A stretch of 64,000 nucleotides of DNA from JADLHS01 sp049840435 (GCA_049840435.1 JASGKY010000060.1:62001-126000), one strand, 5' to 3'. Positions 37,629 through 46,233 are shown, numbered from the stretch's first letter. Program-made: numbers and translations. The notes: generated by a model from the sequence alone, not told the origin.

Positions 37629-38474
37629 ATGAAGAATCGTCTCCAGCGCAACCTTGGTTTCCTCCTGCTTGGGAGCGGGGCGTTACTGCTCGCCTTCGGC
37701 ATATATGGGCTGACCCAGCCGGATGAGTTTCGGGCGAGTGCGAAAATTTGTTTGCCTGGTCTTCGGGAAAGCGAAGCATTTGATTTAGATTCTGCATATG
37801 TGACTGAAGCAATCCAATCTCAAGGTGTTTTAAGCAACGCAATAATCACGATTCATCTGGTATCCGGTCAGGAAACCGACTTTGCTCGCGCCACACCACA
37901 AGCCATCGCCGCGTTGCGGGATCGGATTAAAGTCCGCCAAGTCCAAAACACCGTGATTTTTGAAATTGGAGTAGTTGCAAAATCTCCAACCCAAGCGGCG
38001 CATTGCGCCAACGCTTTAGTTGCCAGCTACCAGCATTGGTGGCTCGAAAAAGCCGCAGCTTTAAGCAAAGCAACGATCAAGGAACTTGAAGAATCCCTCA
38101 AACTTCAAGAACAGAAAGTACAAGCTGCTGAGATTGCACTGTCTCGGGAAAAGGCGGCGCTGCATTTCCCCACCCTCGAACCTTCCGTTCATGATTTAAC
38201 CACCAACTTCCCCACAATTTACGAGGCTAAACGCCTTTTGGATGACGAAAAAGACATTCAACGATTACTGACGCGCAAGATAAATATAGAAAAACAAGAC
38301 CTATCACTCAATTCCGCCGATACCGTCGAGATTATTGAATCCGCCACACCGCCCCAATTACCCATCCGCCGCAAAAGCACTCTCGGCACAATTCTCATGG
38401 CAGCAGGATTGTTCGGATGCGGTTGGGGATGGAGTCTCATGCGGAATTCACGAACAGCCAACGGCATTGGGTAA
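37629..38474 (+). CDS. Wzz/chain-length-determinant-like membrane protein
   Basis: A 281-residue protein with membrane segments at both ends (LGFLLLGSGALLLAFGIYGL and STLGTILMAAGLFGCGWGW) and a periplasmic region with a coiled coil (KATIKELEESLKLQEQKVQAAE). This two-anchor layout is typical of polysaccharide co-polymerases. It is divergent from macA with 167 bases between. It lacks the tyrosine kinase domain of some relatives. The match is by architecture, not strong motif. Confidence 0.6.
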   Translation: MKNRLQRNLGFLLLGSGALLLAFGIYGLTQPDEFRASAKICLPGLRESEAFDLDSAYVTEAIQSQGVLSNAIITIHLVSGQETDFARATPQAIAALRDRIKVRQVQNTVIFEIGVVAKSPTQAAHCANALVASYQHWWLEKAAALSKATIKELEESLKLQEQKVQAAEIALSREKAALHFPTLEPSVHDLTTNFPTIYEAKRLLDDEKDIQRLLTRKINIEKQDLSLNSADTVEIIESATPPQLPIRRKSTLGTILMAAGLFGCGWGWSLMRNSRTANGIG

Positions 38475-38543
38475 TCCGTCGCAGCCGGCCATATCAACCA
38501 TTGTCAAAGCCCCGGCATTCCAGAACAATCCCGCGCAGCTAAA

Positions 38544-39614
38544 ATGAATCGCCGCCCCAATCTCATTCCTGCCGCCGTGTTCATCGTCATTGGCCTCAGT
38601 CTCGGCGGCTATGGCGCATGGCAGTTGCGCCAGGCGGCTTCGCGCTATCAAGCCACCGCCGCCGTCCGCGTGACGCGCGATCAGGCGGAACTGGCCAAAC
38701 TCCCCGCCGCCGTGGCCGATTCGGTCTTTCAACAAACCCAGGCCGAGGTGGCCCGCTCGGAAGCGGTGTTGCAAAAGGTCGTCACCAAACTTGACCTCGC
38801 GCCGCTCTGGGCCAAGTCCGCGACTCCCGCGCACTCCATCGCGCTGGCAGCGGAACAATTGCGCGAACGCGTCACCGTCACACTTCCCCCCGGCTCGGCG
38901 CTATTGCAGATCACCACCATCGGCGATAATGCCGCGCAGGCGCTGGCGTTGGCCAACGCGCTGGCTGCCGCGTTTTGCGAAGTGCGGCAGGAACGCCGGC
39001 AGCAAGCCTGGCAAGCCGCCTTGGATACCATCGCCGACCCCCTGCGCGAGAACGAAGCCAAGTTTCAACGCGCCACCGAACGCGTCGCCCAAGCCCGCGC
39101 CGCCCTCGATCCCGCCGTCCGCCATCTGGAGTCCCCACCGCTGCCATCGGAAAGCAACGAATTGCGCGCGCTGCGGCAGGAATCCGCCCAACTGACCATG
39201 GTCGTCATGGTGCAATCCAATCAACTGGTGCGCAGCCAGTCGTTGCCCGCCGCCGACCTCGAGAAGCACACCGCCCAGTTCACCCGCACGACCAATCACG
39301 TCAACGAGCTGGAAGCCGCCATCCAAGCCGAATTGCAAAAACAGGAGGCGTTGAAAAATTTCTGGGACGCCCAGCAGGAGTTGGATCAGGTCAACATCGT
39401 TTACGCTCCCTTGAAGAAAGCGATGGTCGAACAACTCAGCGCGGCGGAGGCGATCAACAATCTCCCCGCCATCGTCGCGGAGCCCGCGGAGTCTGCCGTC
39501 AAAACGCCGGTCCGCAGTCCCGTCGCCTTCGGTTGCCTCATCGGCGCGGTGGTGCTGCTGTTGGGCGGCGCAAAGCTGTTGGGCCCGGGCGGCACCGCCA
39601 AGGTGGCGGTATGA
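38544..39614 (+). CDS. Wzz/chain-length-determinant-like membrane protein (second)
   Basis: A 356-residue protein of the same layout: N-terminal anchor (PAAVFIVIGLSLGGYGAW), a long helical periplasmic region (about 100-310) and a C-terminal anchor (SPVAFGCLIGAVVLLLGGAKLL). The LAKLPAAVADSVF and GDNAAQALALANALAAAF segments are Wzz-like. It lies 69 bases after a shorter relative. No glycosyltransferase or polymerase gene is nearby, so any exopolysaccharide locus would be elsewhere. Confidence 0.6.
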   Translation: MNRRPNLIPAAVFIVIGLSLGGYGAWQLRQAASRYQATAAVRVTRDQAELAKLPAAVADSVFQQTQAEVARSEAVLQKVVTKLDLAPLWAKSATPAHSIALAAEQLRERVTVTLPPGSALLQITTIGDNAAQALALANALAAAFCEVRQERRQQAWQAALDTIADPLRENEAKFQRATERVAQARAALDPAVRHLESPPLPSESNELRALRQESAQLTMVVMVQSNQLVRSQSLPAADLEKHTAQFTRTTNHVNELEAAIQAELQKQEALKNFWDAQQELDQVNIVYAPLKKAMVEQLSAAEAINNLPAIVAEPAESAVKTPVRSPVAFGCLIGAVVLLLGGAKLLGPGGTAKVAV

Positions 39615-39657
39615 CTTTTGCACTTTGCTCGCCGCTCGCCGTGCTTATGCTTGCGCC

Positions 39658-40695
39658 GTGCTCGACACCCTGACGCAACAACTGACTCGCTCCGAATCGC
39701 TCACCGCCGCGCAAATCGCCGCCGCCGTGAATGAGCTCGTCGCGGAATCGGTTTCTGTGGAAACCAAAGCCACGTTCCTCACCACGCTGGCGCACAAGGG
39801 CGAGACGCCGGAAGAAATCGCGGCGTTTGCCAAGGAGATCCAGGCGCGCTCGATCCAGCCGTCGCTTGATCCCGCCACGCGCGCCGGGGAAATCCTCGAC
39901 GTCTGCGGTACCGGCGGCGATCACGTCGGCACGTTCAACATCTCCACCACCGTCGCCATCGTGTGCGCGGCGGCGGGCGTTGTCGTCGCCAAGCACGGCA
40001 ATCGCGCCGTCACCTCCAAGTCTGGCAGCGCGGACGTGCTGGAAGCGCTCGGCATCCGCGTGGACCTCTCGCCCACCGAGGCCGCCGTGGCGTTGCGCGA
40101 CCACCACTTCGCGTTCATCTTCGCCCCGAATTATCATCCGGCGTTCAAGCACATTGCCCCCGCGCGCAAGCTCTGCGGGGAACGGAAGCAACGGACGATT
40201 TTCAATTTTCTCGGCCCGCTCTTGAATCCGATCTGCCCCACGGCGCAACTGCTCGGCGTGCCCAAGGCGGAACTCTGCGAACCGCTGGCGCGCGTGTTGC
40301 AATCGCTCGGCTTGCGCCGCGGCATGGTCGTGAGCGGCAAGGTCGGCGACGCGCAACTGGACGAACTCTCCACGCTGGGCTTGAACACCGTCGCGGAGTT
40401 CTATCAGGAACGGGGCTTCGCGCTTTCCACGCTCGACCCCAAGGAATTTCCGCTGCAACCCGCCACGCTGGCAGATTTGCACGGCGGCGACCGCGAGGTG
40501 AACGCGGAGATCATCCGCCGGATTTTGCGCGGGGAAGAGCGCGGCCCGAAGCTCGATGCGGTGCTGTTGAATGCGGGTGCGGGATTGTTTCTGGCCGGTC
40601 GCGCGCGTTCGATTGCCGAAGGTTGGGAATTAGCGGACAAAGTCATCGGCAGCGGCAAGGCGTGGGCGAAGTTGGAGCAGTTGCGGGCGCGGTGA
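39658..40695 (+). CDS. trpD: anthranilate phosphoribosyltransferase
   Basis: Transfers phosphoribose from PRPP to anthranilate in tryptophan synthesis. Motifs are complete: DVCGTGGDHVGTFNISTT (PRPP/metal site), KHGNRAVTSKSGSADVLEALG, NFLGPLLNP and the anthranilate-site residues around APNYHPAFKHIAPARK. The GTG at 39658 gives 345 residues, the usual length; a TTG at 39625 would add an unlikely Ala/Arg-rich leader. Other trp genes are not in the window. Confidence 0.95.
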   Translation: MLDTLTQQLTRSESLTAAQIAAAVNELVAESVSVETKATFLTTLAHKGETPEEIAAFAKEIQARSIQPSLDPATRAGEILDVCGTGGDHVGTFNISTTVAIVCAAAGVVVAKHGNRAVTSKSGSADVLEALGIRVDLSPTEAAVALRDHHFAFIFAPNYHPAFKHIAPARKLCGERKQRTIFNFLGPLLNPICPTAQLLGVPKAELCEPLARVLQSLGLRRGMVVSGKVGDAQLDELSTLGLNTVAEFYQERGFALSTLDPKEFPLQPATLADLHGGDREVNAEIIRRILRGEERGPKLDAVLLNAGAGLFLAGRARSIAEGWELADKVIGSGKAWAKLEQLRAR

Positions 40696-40773
40696 TTTCC
40701 TCAGGAGCGCAGTGGTCCCAACCGCAACGCGTCCGGGCGCCAACCGTGGCTTGCGTAGCACCCGGTTCATAAC

Positions 40774-40846
40774 TGTAGCGGCGCTCTGTGAGCGCCGTCA
40801 GGGGCTGGGAAATGGGGAAAAGCGGCGGTCACCGACCGCCGCTACA
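40774..40846. repeat. REP-like nested palindrome
   Basis: Outer inverted repeat TGTAGCGGCG ... CGCCGCTACA encloses two further hairpins, GGCGCTCTGTGAGCGCC and GCGGTCACCGACCGC. It is intergenic. Structures of this form recur in Verrucomicrobiota and Planctomycetota genomes and may be moved by RAYT-type transposases. No RAYT gene is visible here. The rest of the intergenic stretch 40696-41016 shows nothing else. Confidence 0.6.
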
Positions 40847-41016
40847 AGGACGCCGGGATTTAGGAACTGGATCCCAGTATTCGGGTTGTCTGATTGCTTT
40901 CCTCCCGCTGCCGCTGAGGGCCGCCACGTTTCTGCCCGATTTTCTGCGCTTGCTTAAACCGCACGCGCCCGCTAGGGAATATGGCGGCGACGGCATGGCC
41001 TCAACCGAAAATCACC

Positions 41017-41874
41017 ATGTATAAAATCATCGGAGTGGACGGGAAGGAGTATGGCCCGATCACCAGCGAACAATTGCGTCAGTGGTTTTCGCAGAGTCGT
41101 ATCAATGGGGAGACCAAGGTAAAGGCCGACGGCGACTCCGAATGGCAACCGTTGAAAACATTGCCAGCACTGGCCGATCTCTTCACGACGCCACCTCCCA
41201 TCATGGCCGCTGCGGCCAGCCAGGCCAAAACCAGCGGTTGGGCCATTACTTCACTGGTGCTGGGCATCCTGGGATTTTTCAGTTGCGGCATCACCGCGGT
41301 CTTTGGGCTGGTGGCGGGCATCCTAGGACTGAAGAAAATTAAAAAGAGCGAAGGCCGCCTGACCGGATCAGGGCTGGCGATTGCGGGCATTGTGGTTTCG
41401 GGCCTCATGATCCTAATGCTGCCGCTGGGTGCCGCGATGCTGCTGCCCGCGCTGGCCAAAGCCAAAGCCAAGGCGCAGCAGATCAGTTGCATAAACAGCG
41501 CCAAACAAATCGCCTTGGGCGTGATCCTTTACGCCAGCAGCAACACCAATTGCCCCAAGGCTGCCACTTGGTGCGACACCATTCTACCCGAGGTCGGCAG
41601 CCAAGAGGTGTTTCGCTGCAAAGCCGGAAATGAAAACGATCGCAGTCACTTTGGCTACAACGCAAAGTTGAGCGGCGTGGCGCTGGACCAGATCCAGAGC
41701 CCGGCCACGACCGTGATGATCTTCGAGACGAGCGGCGGCTGGAATCAAAGTGGCGGCCCGGAGTTGTTGCTCGCCATCCCCCGCCACAATCATAGAATCG
41801 TCGTCGGATTCGTGGACGGGCACGTTGAAACGATCACAGAATCCCAATTCGCGCGTTTGAATTGGGCGCCCTGA
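41017..41874 (+). CDS. GYF_2-DUF4190 protein with pilin-like H-X9-DG tail
   Basis: A 285-residue chimera. Residues 1-60 are a GYF_2 (DUF4339) domain (MYKIIGVDGKEYGPITSEQL). Residues 72-150 hold two membrane segments around GLVAGILGLKKIKKSEGRLTG, a DUF4190 pattern. From about 150, LLPALAKAKAKAQQISCINS leads into a region ending in FVDGHVETI, the signature of pseudopilin-like H-X9-DG proteins. The start at 41017 matches the MYKII start of the two paralogues that follow. Confidence 0.75.
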   Translation: MYKIIGVDGKEYGPITSEQLRQWFSQSRINGETKVKADGDSEWQPLKTLPALADLFTTPPPIMAAAASQAKTSGWAITSLVLGILGFFSCGITAVFGLVAGILGLKKIKKSEGRLTGSGLAIAGIVVSGLMILMLPLGAAMLLPALAKAKAKAQQISCINSAKQIALGVILYASSNTNCPKAATWCDTILPEVGSQEVFRCKAGNENDRSHFGYNAKLSGVALDQIQSPATTVMIFETSGGWNQSGGPELLLAIPRHNHRIVVGFVDGHVETITESQFARLNWAP

Positions 41875-41909
41875 ACCGGGCGGAGTTCACCCCACAACTG
41901 GAGCGCACC

Positions 41910-42356
41910 ATGTATAAAATCATCGCCGTGGACGGGAAAGAATACGGCCCGGTCACCAGCGAGCAATTGCGCGACTGGATCCGGCAAGGCCGCGTCGGCC
42001 TGCAGACGCCGGTGCGGTCGGAATCCGGCGGTGATTGGCGCCCCTTGGCAAGCTATCCCGAATTCAATTTCCCCGCCGGCCTGACTCCGCTGGCCCCGCC
42101 CACCGTTGCAGATCGCGCTTCCAAGAAGATTCCTGCGGGCGTTTGCGGCATTTTGCTCGGCTCATTGGGGATTCATAAATTCATCCTCGGTTATACCGGC
42201 GCCGGACTCATCATGCTGCTGGTGTCCGTGCTGACCTGCGGCCTAGCCGCACCGGTGTTTGGACTCATTGGGTTGATCGAAGGAATCGTTTACCTCACCA
42301 AATCCGATGAAGAGTTTGTGAGGACCTACGTGGACGGACGCAAGGAATGGTTTTAA
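41910..42356 (+). CDS. GYF_2-TM2 domain membrane protein
   Basis: A 148-residue protein with an N-terminal GYF_2 domain (MYKIIAVDGKEYGPVTSEQLRDW) and a C-terminal TM2-type pair of membrane segments (GVCGILLGSLGIHKFILGYTGA and LTCGLAAPVFGLIGLIEGIVYL). The ATG at 41910 is chosen to match the paralogues. It lies 35 bases after the preceding GYF_2 gene and 33 before the next, forming a three-gene family expansion. Confidence 0.8.
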   Translation: MYKIIAVDGKEYGPVTSEQLRDWIRQGRVGLQTPVRSESGGDWRPLASYPEFNFPAGLTPLAPPTVADRASKKIPAGVCGILLGSLGIHKFILGYTGAGLIMLLVSVLTCGLAAPVFGLIGLIEGIVYLTKSDEEFVRTYVDGRKEWF

Positions 42357-42389
42357 GTGCAGCGAACGGCAAACAACAATAATCACATC

Positions 42390-42857
42390 ATGTATAAAAT
42401 CATTGGATCAGATGGCAAGGAATACGGCCCGATCAGCTTGGAGCAAGTGAAGCAATGGTTACTCGAAGGCCGGCTGAACAAACAATCCAAGGTGCTGCCG
42501 GAAGGCACGACTGATTGGCGCACCGTGGGCGAACTTCCCGAGTTGGACGTCATCATGCCCCCTGCCGCCCCGCCGAATTTCAGCTCCCTCAGTGCTGGCA
42601 CAAACATCCCCAACTATCTCTGGCAATCCATCGCCATCACCGTCTGCTGCTGTCTGCCCTTCGGGATCGTGGCAATTGTTTATGCGGCTCAGGTTAAATC
42701 AAAAGCCAGCATCGGGGACATTGCGGGCGCGCAGGACGCGTCAAACAAAGCCAAGATGTGGTGCTGGATCGGCTTTGGTATCGGCATTCTGATTAACATC
42801 ATCGTGATTGCGCTGCAGTTCATCGCTATCGGCGCGAGCGGTGGACGCAACCTGTAA
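42390..42857 (+). CDS. GYF_2-CD225/dispanin membrane protein
   Basis: A 155-residue protein with GYF_2 (MYKIIGSDGKEYGPISLEQVKQW) followed by a CD225/dispanin-like pair of membrane segments (SIAITVCCCLPFGIVAIVYAAQVKSK and CWIGFGIGILINIIVIALQ), including the conserved Cys-rich and AAQVKSK features. It is the third consecutive GYF_2 protein, each with a different membrane module. Confidence 0.8.
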   Translation: MYKIIGSDGKEYGPISLEQVKQWLLEGRLNKQSKVLPEGTTDWRTVGELPELDVIMPPAAPPNFSSLSAGTNIPNYLWQSIAITVCCCLPFGIVAIVYAAQVKSKASIGDIAGAQDASNKAKMWCWIGFGIGILINIIVIALQFIAIGASGGRNL

Positions 42858-42864
42858 AGAATCC

Positions 42865-43299
42865 ATGAAACCCACTGGCTTGACCACGCCCGCCACCAGA
42901 TCCGCATTGCATCGCGGGATTGGCTGGAGCGTGGTCGGGCTGGCGGGGATCGCTGTGCTGATCGTATTCTTCCGCTATAGCCCGACGGAATATAATTTTT
43001 TCCCGCGCTGCGTCTTTCATCTGGTCAGCGGCTGGGATTGCCCCGGCTGCGGCGGGCAACGCGCGCTCCATCAATTGCTGCACGGCAACCTCGGCTTGGC
43101 GCTGCGCCAAAATGCATTGTTCATCCTCCTGCTACCGATCGGCGGCTGGTATCTGCTCCGTTTTATTTTGCAAAAATCCACCGGTCGCACCCTCCCAGCG
43201 CCCTTCCGACACCATCTCTGGCCATGGGTTCTGTGCCTCGTGATGCTCTGCTTCGGCATTGTGCGCAATCTTCCCGGTTGCGACTGGCTCCGCCCATAG
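42865..43299 (+). CDS. DUF2752 family membrane protein
   Basis: A 144-residue inner-membrane protein with the DUF2752 core: FFPRCVFHLVSGWDCPGCGGQRALHQLLHGNLGLALRQN (key part DCPGCGGQRA) and three membrane segments. It starts 8 bases after the CD225-type gene stop, so it is likely co-transcribed. Function of the family is unknown. Confidence 0.82.
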   Translation: MKPTGLTTPATRSALHRGIGWSVVGLAGIAVLIVFFRYSPTEYNFFPRCVFHLVSGWDCPGCGGQRALHQLLHGNLGLALRQNALFILLLPIGGWYLLRFILQKSTGRTLPAPFRHHLWPWVLCLVMLCFGIVRNLPGCDWLRP

Positions 43300-43309
43300 C
43301 GTTCGCTGC

Positions 43310-43711
43310 ATGAAGTTCACCCTGCGCCTTGGTGATGGTCGGCATCTGACTCGCGAAAATGCTTGGGCTTGTTTCAGCTCCAATCTTGGTATGCCCGGCT
43401 GTGGTTCGTTGCTGGCGGGGCGCAAGGTCGGCTACCCTCAACTCGCGCTCGCGTTGATCGGTTTTACGCTGACCACCTGGTTTGGGCTCAAACTCATCGT
43501 GTGGGGATTCCAAAATTTATCGGAACTACTGCATCCCACCGGCGATCCCCTCGACACGCTGCTCGCCCTCTGGCGCGAAGGCCGCTGGGCTTTGGCAGGG
43601 CTCGGTATTTTTGGCACGGCGTGGCTCTGGGCGATGCTCACTGGCTTGAACCTCCTCCGCTCTACGCGATCGCAAGCCGATCCGGGTACTAAACCTCCCG
43701 TCATTCACTGA
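43310..43711 (+). CDS. hypothetical membrane protein
   Basis: A 133-residue protein with two hydrophobic segments (LALALIGFTLTTWFGLKLIVW and LAGLGIFGTAWLWAMLTGL) and a short soluble N-terminus. The start at 43310 lies 11 bases after the DUF2752 stop, placing it last in the GYF_2 operon. No family recognised. Confidence 0.6.
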   Translation: MKFTLRLGDGRHLTRENAWACFSSNLGMPGCGSLLAGRKVGYPQLALALIGFTLTTWFGLKLIVWGFQNLSELLHPTGDPLDTLLALWREGRWALAGLGIFGTAWLWAMLTGLNLLRSTRSQADPGTKPPVIH

Positions 43712-43844
43712 TAGCAACGGCGGACCGCCTCGCCGACTCTTCGCCTCAAGAGAAATTTAGCTGCTGCTGTTTGGCTTGGTTATTCCCTAAATGCGCTCCA
43801 AACAGTTGGCTGAACCTTCAGTCATCAGGCAGGCCAAATTTCCG

Positions 43845-43872
43845 TTGACGGGTTCAGAAGCCACGCTAGGAT
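43845..43872 (+). promoter_or_regulatory. sigma70-like promoter upstream of the PEP-CTERM gene
   Basis: TTGACG (43845-43850), 16-base spacer, TAGGAT (43867-43872), 62 bases before the predicted start at 43935. The -35 is one base from consensus; the -10 is weaker. Confidence 0.45.
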
Positions 43873-43934
43873 TGCGCCGAACTCAGAATCCAGTCGGGGT
43901 AGAAACTCGGGCAAAACTTGATCCAACAATTCGT

Positions 43935-44660
43935 ATGAAATCGCTTAAGCTGGGCCTCCTATTGCTGGTATGTGGCGGCGTGACGTTATCCTCTTTTTCC
44001 CAAAGCAACGTTTACTCCATCAATGTCGTTGGCTACTACAATCGCCTCATTTCTCCGGGCAACAACCTCATCGCCAATCAACTGTTTGCTTCCCCCGACA
44101 ATTCCATCAACACCGTCCTGCAAGGCGTGGCTGATGGGGCGACCTTCACCAAATGGGATGCCGCAGCCAACAACTTTTTGCCACTCTCCGTATTCAGCCT
44201 GAGCAGTCACACATGGTCCATCAATTACAACCTGAATTTGGGCGAAGGCGCGTTACTGCATTCGCCTTCGTTCACCACTAATACCTTCGTTGGCGGCGTC
44301 GTGAATTACACCAACATTGTTAACTTTGGTTTTGGCGGACAGCCTTGGTCGCCAAACTATGCCGACGGACTTCACCTGATTGCCTGCCCCGTACCCGTGG
44401 GCGGCTCGATCAGCATGATGTTCGACAAGGTCACCGGACGCGCGGCTCAAGCGGGCGAATCGGTCAGCATCCTCAATGAAGCCTCCCAAACTTACCTCAC
44501 CACCACCTTTGACGGCTTCAGTTGGGACAACGATTTAAACCTGAACGTTGGCCAAGCCGCATGGTTCAACCTCGGGCCGGTGAATGTTCCCGAGCCCTCT
44601 ACTATGACGCTCGCCGGCGTGGCCCTCGGCGCTCTGCTCGCTGTCCGCCGTCGCCGTTAA
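43935..44660 (+). CDS. PEP-CTERM sorting domain protein
   Basis: A 241-residue secreted protein. It starts MKSLKLGLLLLVCGGVTLSSFSQS (signal peptide), has a beta-rich body, and ends VPEPSTMTLAGVALGALLAVRRRR, a textbook PEP-CTERM tail (Pro-Glu-Pro, hydrophobic stretch, basic end) that would be processed by an exosortase. The start at 43935 is preferred over upstream frames lacking signal-like sequence. It is followed by a strong terminator. Exosortase genes are not in the window. Confidence 0.85.
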   Translation: MKSLKLGLLLLVCGGVTLSSFSQSNVYSINVVGYYNRLISPGNNLIANQLFASPDNSINTVLQGVADGATFTKWDAAANNFLPLSVFSLSSHTWSINYNLNLGEGALLHSPSFTTNTFVGGVVNYTNIVNFGFGGQPWSPNYADGLHLIACPVPVGGSISMMFDKVTGRAAQAGESVSILNEASQTYLTTTFDGFSWDNDLNLNVGQAAWFNLGPVNVPEPSTMTLAGVALGALLAVRRRR

Positions 44661-44686
44661 TTTTTGCTGCCCAGTTTGCAGACCAA

Positions 44687-44716
44687 GGTCAGATGCTCCC
44701 GCATCTGACCTTTTTC
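44687..44716 (+). terminator. intrinsic terminator after the PEP-CTERM gene
   Basis: Perfect 10-base-pair stem GGTCAGATGC / GCATCTGACC with loop TCCC, followed by TTTTT (44711-44715). It lies 26 bases after the stop of the PEP-CTERM gene and separates it from fumarase. Confidence 0.88.
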
Positions 44717-44780
44717 CTTTGCCGAAAACAACTGGCCTTTGTCAGAAATTGGCAATCTCAAGCTCCACGTTGGCGTCGCG

Positions 44781-44809
44781 TTGACGCTTCCTGCGGAAAA
44801 GCCTACGCT
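44781..44809 (+). promoter_or_regulatory. sigma70-like promoter for the fumarase subunit
   Basis: TTGACG (44781-44786), 17-base spacer, TACGCT (44804-44809), 12 bases before the start codon at 44822. The short distance to the start gives a very short or near-leaderless message. Confidence 0.4.
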
Positions 44810-44821
44810 AAGACTGTATTT

Positions 44822-45700
44822 ATGAGCGAACTTTTGAATTCCCTGATCGAACTGATCCGCCGCACGTCTGCCGAGATTCCCGACGATGTCCACAAGGCCA
44901 TCCTCACGTCGCTGGAGAACGAGAAGAAAGATTCCCTCGCGGCGAACGCACTCAAGATCGTGGACCAGAACATCGCGCTGGCGAAAAACAAATCGCAGCC
45001 CATCTGTCAGGATACCGGAAGCATTTTGTTCTACGTGGATGTGCCGGTCGGTTATGACCAGATCACGTTCGCCGAGACCGCGCGCGAAGCGGTGAAGGCC
45101 GCGACCAAGAAAGGTTATCTCCGCCAGAACTCCGTGGATTCGCTCACCGGCAAGAACGACGGCACGAACTGCGGCCCGGGCGCGCCCGCGTTTCACTTTC
45201 ATCAACATCGCTCGCCGGAAGTTTCCGTTAAGCTCGCGCTCAAGGGTGGCGGTTGCGAAAACGTCGGCGCGCAATACTCGCTGCCCGACGACGGCCTTCA
45301 TGCGAATCGCGACCTCGACGGCTGTCGCAAGGCAATCCTCGACGCAGTATTGCAGGCGCAGGGCAAAGGCTGCGGCCCGGGCATTCTTGGCGTGTGCATC
45401 GGCGGCGACCGCGCCACCGGCTACGAGATGAGCAAGACGCAATTTCTCCGTCGCCTCGACGACCGCAACGCCGAACCCAAACTCGACGCGCTCGAGCAGG
45501 ACATCCTGAAAACCGCGAACGATCTCGGCATCGGCCCGATGGGTTTCGGCGGCAAGACGACGTTGCTGGGCGTGAAAATCTGCACGGCCAACCGCGTGCC
45601 CGCGTCATATTTCGTGAGTGTCAGCTACATGTGCTGGGCCTTCCGCCGCCAAGGCGTGACGCTGGATGCGGATGGCAAGATCGGGAAGTGGTTGTATTAA
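44822..45700 (+). CDS. fumarate hydratase class I, alpha subunit (Fe-S)
   Basis: A 292-residue subunit of the Fe-S hydro-lyase family (fumarase/tartrate dehydratase alpha). Iron-sulfur Cys candidates lie in SQPICQDTGS, GGGCENVGAQ and GCGPGILGVCIGGD. Other family features are TGKNDGTNCGPGAPAFHFHQH and GPMGFGGKTTLLGVKI. The start at 44822 (MSELLNSLIELI) is clear. A beta subunit is normally adjacent, but the next gene is an exonuclease, so the partner must be elsewhere or missing. Confidence 0.88.
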   Translation: MSELLNSLIELIRRTSAEIPDDVHKAILTSLENEKKDSLAANALKIVDQNIALAKNKSQPICQDTGSILFYVDVPVGYDQITFAETAREAVKAATKKGYLRQNSVDSLTGKNDGTNCGPGAPAFHFHQHRSPEVSVKLALKGGGCENVGAQYSLPDDGLHANRDLDGCRKAILDAVLQAQGKGCGPGILGVCIGGDRATGYEMSKTQFLRRLDDRNAEPKLDALEQDILKTANDLGIGPMGFGGKTTLLGVKICTANRVPASYFVSVSYMCWAFRRQGVTLDADGKIGKWLY

Positions 45701-45714
45701 AAAGGTAAAATAAA

Positions 45715-46233
45715 ATGAGTTTCGTGATGGTGGACATTGAATCGGATGGGCCGATTCCGGGCGACTACTCAATGATTTCTTTTGGCGCCATCATCGTAGA
45801 ACCAGCACTAAACCGAACGTTTTATGGGCGGCTACGCCCAATCTCGGAAAAATGGATTCCAGAAGCCTTGGCTGTAAGTGGTCATACACGAGAAGAAGTC
45901 CTTCAATTCCAGCCAGCAGAACAAGTCATGGCTGAATTCAAAGGTTGGCTGGCACAGAACGCAAAAGGCCAACCTCGGTTCATCTCCGATAACAACGGTT
46001 TCGATTGGCAGTTTATCAATTGGTATTTCCACCACTTCCTCGATTCGAATCCCTTTGGTTTCTCCTCAACCAATCTTGGCTCGCTTTATAAGGGAGCAGT
46101 GAAGGACTTCTTCAAAAACTTCAAACACCTGCGGAAAACCAGACATACGCATCATCCAGTCGAAGACGCGAAAGGCAACGCTGAGGCTTTCATGGAAATC
46201 ATTCAGCAATGCAATATCGCCATCAAACTTTAG
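45715..46233 (+). CDS. DEDDh 3'-5' exonuclease
   Basis: A 172-residue nuclease: the first motif is VDIESDGP (Asp and Glu ligands), Exo II lies around FISDNNGFDWQFINW, and Exo III is HHPVEDAKGNAEA with the catalytic His and Asp. It resembles the RNase T/DnaQ superfamily without a polymerase or other domain. It starts 14 bases after fumarase, possibly in the same operon. The substrate is unknown. Confidence 0.85.
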   Translation: MSFVMVDIESDGPIPGDYSMISFGAIIVEPALNRTFYGRLRPISEKWIPEALAVSGHTREEVLQFQPAEQVMAEFKGWLAQNAKGQPRFISDNNGFDWQFINWYFHHFLDSNPFGFSSTNLGSLYKGAVKDFFKNFKHLRKTRHTHHPVEDAKGNAEAFMEIIQQCNIAIKL

